In this document: positions 61,661-64,000 of the stretch, piece after piece
How the letters are laid out: each line of letters starts with the position of its first letter
Numbering within the stretch: position 1 is the first letter of the stretch
Assembly: GCA_030431515.1 (NCBI GenBank)
Contig: JAUIIX010000002.1
Location: forward strand, 78,500-142,499
Reading direction: 5' to 3'
DNA length: 64,000 bases
Origin: a bacterium
Lineage (GTDB): Bacteria; Bacteroidota; Ignavibacteria; Kapaibacteriales; UBA2268
Made by a program: the position numbers and the translations under genes
The notes under the pieces: model-generated
What the model was told of the DNA's origin: nothing
Databases searched by the model: none
The model's input: only the letters and a program-made list of their open reading frames with translations

Positions 61661-62689
61661 ATGAAATCAATTATCATTATTCTAAGCACATTTTTTTTAA
61701 TTTCTATTCAACTAAGCTCTTTTGAAATTATTGAAAGAAAGTTTAAAAACTCAATTAATTTTAATTTCTCACAAGAAAGTGGAGGAAGTTTTTATGATAT
61801 AAATGGTAATAATAAAACAGAATTAATTAGATATGTTGATTCTGTTAGGTATCTGAATGATCAATTGTCACCTATCAATTATGTGTTTAAAAGTGAAAAG
61901 CAATTATATAGTATGTCAGCAAAATATTTTCCTATAAAAAATTTGGGAATAAGTGCTGCTATCAATTCTACCTATTATTCTTTGGATCAAAGAGAATTTT
62001 TATACTTTGGTTTTAAAGAAATAATGAGAAATGAAAAAATATCTTATGACTTAGATTCCAAATCAGAATTTCTTGTAAACAATTATAATTTTGGAGGAGA
62101 ATATTATTTTACAACTGAAAATTTCATATCAAATATCCACGCTAACTATACTTTGAGTAATATAGAAAGTGATTTTGCTTTTATTTCAAATGATACTCTC
62201 GGAACTAAGCAAATTCAAAACCATGTTAGCTCGTTAGATTCAATGTACATTGCTCAACCTGGGTTTAAAATCAAAGAGCCAAATGTAAGTTCATTTGGAT
62301 TTTTACTTGGATATGTGATTGATAAAACATATTTAGAATTTGGGAATACAACACATATCAGAAGTGGCGAATTTGATAATATTAATACTTCATATTTAGC
62401 AGTTGAATTAACTAAAAATAGATTATTCAAACTTAGAGCAAAATTAATTTATAATAAAATACTAAGTAGTGGCGATGGCTTTAACGAATATATTCCATAC
62501 AGACCATTTAGATCAAACACTCAAGAAGAAAATCTTTTTATTAATTTGGGATTAACTTATGTTAGTGATAAATATTTTGCAGAATTTACTTATGGTCAAA
62601 CAATAATTGGATATAATACTCTTAATATGGGCTCAATAAATGTTGGCTTATCATATTTCTTTGACTTTAGCAAGAATGAAGAAGAGTAA
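61661..62689 (+). CDS. Outer-membrane beta-barrel-like protein
   Basis: A 342-aa protein with a signal peptide (MKSIIIILSTFFLISIQLSS). It has many alternating amphipathic strands (SAKYFPIKNLGISAAINSTYYS; NNYNFGGEYYFTTENF; LFINLGLTYVSDKYFAEFTYG) and ends in INVGLSYFFDF, an aromatic-terminated strand typical of outer-membrane barrels. No family is recognised. It is divergent from rluD with a 41-bp gap, so the two promoters must overlap. It may be a surface porin or an assembly factor. Confidence 0.68.
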   Translation: MKSIIIILSTFFLISIQLSSFEIIERKFKNSINFNFSQESGGSFYDINGNNKTELIRYVDSVRYLNDQLSPINYVFKSEKQLYSMSAKYFPIKNLGISAAINSTYYSLDQREFLYFGFKEIMRNEKISYDLDSKSEFLVNNYNFGGEYYFTTENFISNIHANYTLSNIESDFAFISNDTLGTKQIQNHVSSLDSMYIAQPGFKIKEPNVSSFGFLLGYVIDKTYLEFGNTTHIRSGEFDNINTSYLAVELTKNRLFKLRAKLIYNKILSSGDGFNEYIPYRPFRSNTQEENLFINLGLTYVSDKYFAEFTYGQTIIGYNTLNMGSINVGLSYFFDFSKNEEE

Positions 62690-62706
62690 GAGTATTAAAT
62701 TAGATA

Positions 62707-62964
62707 TTAATTATTAATATTGCTTAACTTTTCTATCAACAGATTTTTAGATTCTTTACCAAATCCTTTTAAGTAGTCAATTACTTTATTATTTTCATCT
62801 AAAATATAAATACATGGTGAAACATCAACACCATATTGTGTAAGATTACTCAAAGAAAAATCTTCCTTTATATTTTCTTTAATTACTGTTAAAGTTGAAT
62901 CTTTAAATTCATAATTAATGTAATCAATTTTAAAGTTATTCGATAATTCATTTAATTCTAATTT
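62707..62964 (-). pseudogene. Thioredoxin-like (TlpA-type) C-terminal remnant
   Basis: A minus-strand frame, LSNLTQYGVDVSPCIYILDE then NNKVIDYLKGFGKES, ending at 62707. It matches the second half of a TlpA/thioredoxin-like domain (the cis-Pro VSPCIYILD strand and hairpin). The CxxC N-terminal half and any start codon are missing, and the frame closes with TGA just upstream, inside the end of the next gene. It is a remnant, unless joined to that gene by a frameshift. Confidence 0.6.
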
Positions 62965-63832
62965 GCGATTTCATTTTGTAATGATAAAGTGCATTTGAGA
63001 CTCTATACATAGTATTCGATTTATCTACAAAATCTATTTGTAATTTATCTGAACCATTTTTTAATTCTAATTCAAAATTCACATGATAATTCCAATAATT
63101 GATATCGTTTTTTGTTGTAAACTCTATTAAACTATTAGGTATTATTATTTCATCGAATTCATATTTGCTACCTAAGTAAATAATTCCTCTTTTATTTATC
63201 CCTAACATTGTTTTCTTATCAATAAAATTTCTTAATAATCCACCATAAATATACTTAAAATACAAAAATCCTGAAATTGGAAATGAAATAATTATTGAAT
63301 AAACCCGAAACTGTTGCATTTCATTAATTATATTGGATAATGATATTAACCAAAAAACAATTAATAAAACCCAACCTAACAAAAGAAAAAGCCAAATTGA
63401 GAAATTCAACATTCGAACAGGATATATATTTTGTTTACTAATGAGTTTTACTCTATCATCATTGAATTTATTTTTATCTTCATTATAATTTTTTATATAG
63501 TGAATAATTTGTTTATTTATTTTCAAATTATCAATATCATCACTTGTTAAATATGATTTATAGAAAAATAAGGTTATTATGTCATCAATTCCTTTTTCAA
63601 GTTTAATGTTTATCTCTAGCCACTTTCTATAATTATTTCTAATAAATTTCAATAGAATAGGTCTAAAAATGCCTAATAGAAATAGGAGAATTAATAAGGA
63701 AATAAAGAAATTCACAAATGCATCTTCATCTGGGTTATAAATTATAGTTGCTATTAGTCCATAAGCAATTAAAAAAGTCAATATGTATAATATTAAACTT
63801 ATTGTCCTGTATTTTTTAAATTTTTCAAGCAT
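62948..63832 (-). CDS. Membrane protein of unknown function
   Basis: A 294-aa protein with four hydrophobic helices in two pairs (about 10-32, 38-60, 143-166 and 177-198). A charged cytoplasmic loop lies between the pairs (LKINKQIIHYIKNYNEDKN). A C-terminal soluble domain of beta strands of about 80 residues (KRGIIYLGSKYEFDEIIIPN) resembles a PH-like fold in outline only. I cannot assign a family. It overlaps the frame of the thioredoxin-like remnant downstream and may once have been longer. Confidence 0.65.
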   Translation of the reverse strand: MLEKFKKYRTISLILYILTFLIAYGLIATIIYNPDEDAFVNFFISLLILLFLLGIFRPILLKFIRNNYRKWLEINIKLEKGIDDIITLFFYKSYLTSDDIDNLKINKQIIHYIKNYNEDKNKFNDDRVKLISKQNIYPVRMLNFSIWLFLLLGWVLLIVFWLISLSNIINEMQQFRVYSIIISFPISGFLYFKYIYGGLLRNFIDKKTMLGINKRGIIYLGSKYEFDEIIIPNSLIEFTTKNDINYWNYHVNFELELKNGSDKLQIDFVDKSNTMYRVSNALYHYKMKSQIRIK

Positions 63833-63860
63833 AAAAATCCTTAATTAAAATTAGAATGTA

Positions 63861-63887
63861 GAGAGCAATGAATTATTGCTCTCTTTT
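63861..63887 (-). terminator. Hairpin downstream of the zinc-ribbon gene
   Basis: A perfect stem GAGAGCAAT (63861-63869) with ATTGCTCTC (63875-63883), 10 bp after the minus-strand stop at 63893. Confidence 0.7.
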
Positions 63888-63892
63888 GCTAA

Positions 63893-64000
63893 TTATAATT
63901 TTCTCCAATTATGAGAATGCCCATTTCTGGATTGACATGTTCCATTTTTTGGTGAACCTGAAGATTTTACATCTTTTCCACAATATGAACATTCATATGT
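63893..64000 (-). CDS. Zinc-ribbon small protein, C-terminal end (partial)
   Basis: The minus-strand frame is open at the window edge and reads YECSYCGKDVKSSGSPKNG, then CQSRNGHSHNWRKL and a stop. CSYC and the later C ... H residues suggest a single zinc ribbon. Small proteins with a YECxYCG start and a HxWxKL end occur widely in Bacteroidota without a known role. Only about 35 residues are visible, and the start may lie just outside the window. Confidence 0.65.
   Translation of the reverse strand, partial: TYECSYCGKDVKSSGSPKNGTCQSRNGHSHNWRKL

Overview
The window is an AT-rich chromosome segment from a member of the Bacteroidota/Chlorobiota (FCB) group. The evidence is: secreted proteins ending in type IX secretion (T9SS) C-terminal sorting domains; -7 boxes of the TAnnTTTG type; an Hsp20 pair; ETF plus acyl-CoA dehydrogenase; complex I subunit D; and a SiaB/SiaC pair. 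It looks like an environmental, non-Bacteroides lineage (Ignavibacteria or Kapabacteria-like). That placement is inference, not demonstrated.

Layout. 0-2.4 kb: an overlapping operon of two acyltransferases (aminolipid type) and an OmpA-like lipoprotein. 2.4-3.6 kb: a repeat block. 3.6-7.2 kb: a four-gene overlapping operon (GDPD, CysQ, T9SS beta-helix protein, two-TM protein). 7.3-8.5 kb: an MntA antitoxin with a broken HepT partner, another frameshifted remnant, and repeats. 8.6-11 kb: etfBA, a DUF151 nuclease-like protein and tRNA-Met. 11-12.3 kb: repeats, a small MITE-like element and a decayed coaE. 12.3-15.2 kb: DUF2520 protein, uppP and two hsp20 genes. 15.3-18 kb: an RHS remnant, an ABC exporter and a membrane protein. 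18.1-19.4 kb: an isolated nuoD.

19.5-21.4 kb: a repeat-rich cassette with a gene for a 223-aa HTH protein resembling a terminase small subunit. A near-identical copy lies at 52.1-53.5 kb. 21.5-24.5 kb: a MacA/LolCDE-like efflux operon. 24.6-45.4 kb: three giant surface-protein genes (2134, 2587 and 1970 codons). The outer two are paralogues with the same LamG, dockerin-like and cohesin-like layout, and both have a T9SS tail. 45.5-48.5 kb: two tandem modules, each made of 15-bp iterons, a lipoprotein, a small membrane protein and a repeated terminator. 48.6-49.1 kb: a RelE-type toxin-antitoxin pair. 50-52 kb: an S9 peptidase. 53.9-56 kb: a beta-propeller T9SS protein and a gene cut short by a repeat. 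56.3-64 kb: acyl-CoA dehydrogenase, SiaB/SiaC, a methyltransferase, clpP, tRNA-Phe, rluD, an outer-membrane-type protein, a thioredoxin-like remnant, a membrane protein and the end of a zinc-ribbon gene.

Two features stand out as poorly explained. The first is the duplicated HTH cassette embedded in interspersed repeats. The second is the tandem lipoprotein/membrane-protein modules: their leaders are nearly identical and their bodies unrelated. The window is also rich in gene fragments (hepT, coaE, RHS, methyltransferase, thioredoxin-like), all lying beside the repeat families. This suggests continuing local rearrangement.
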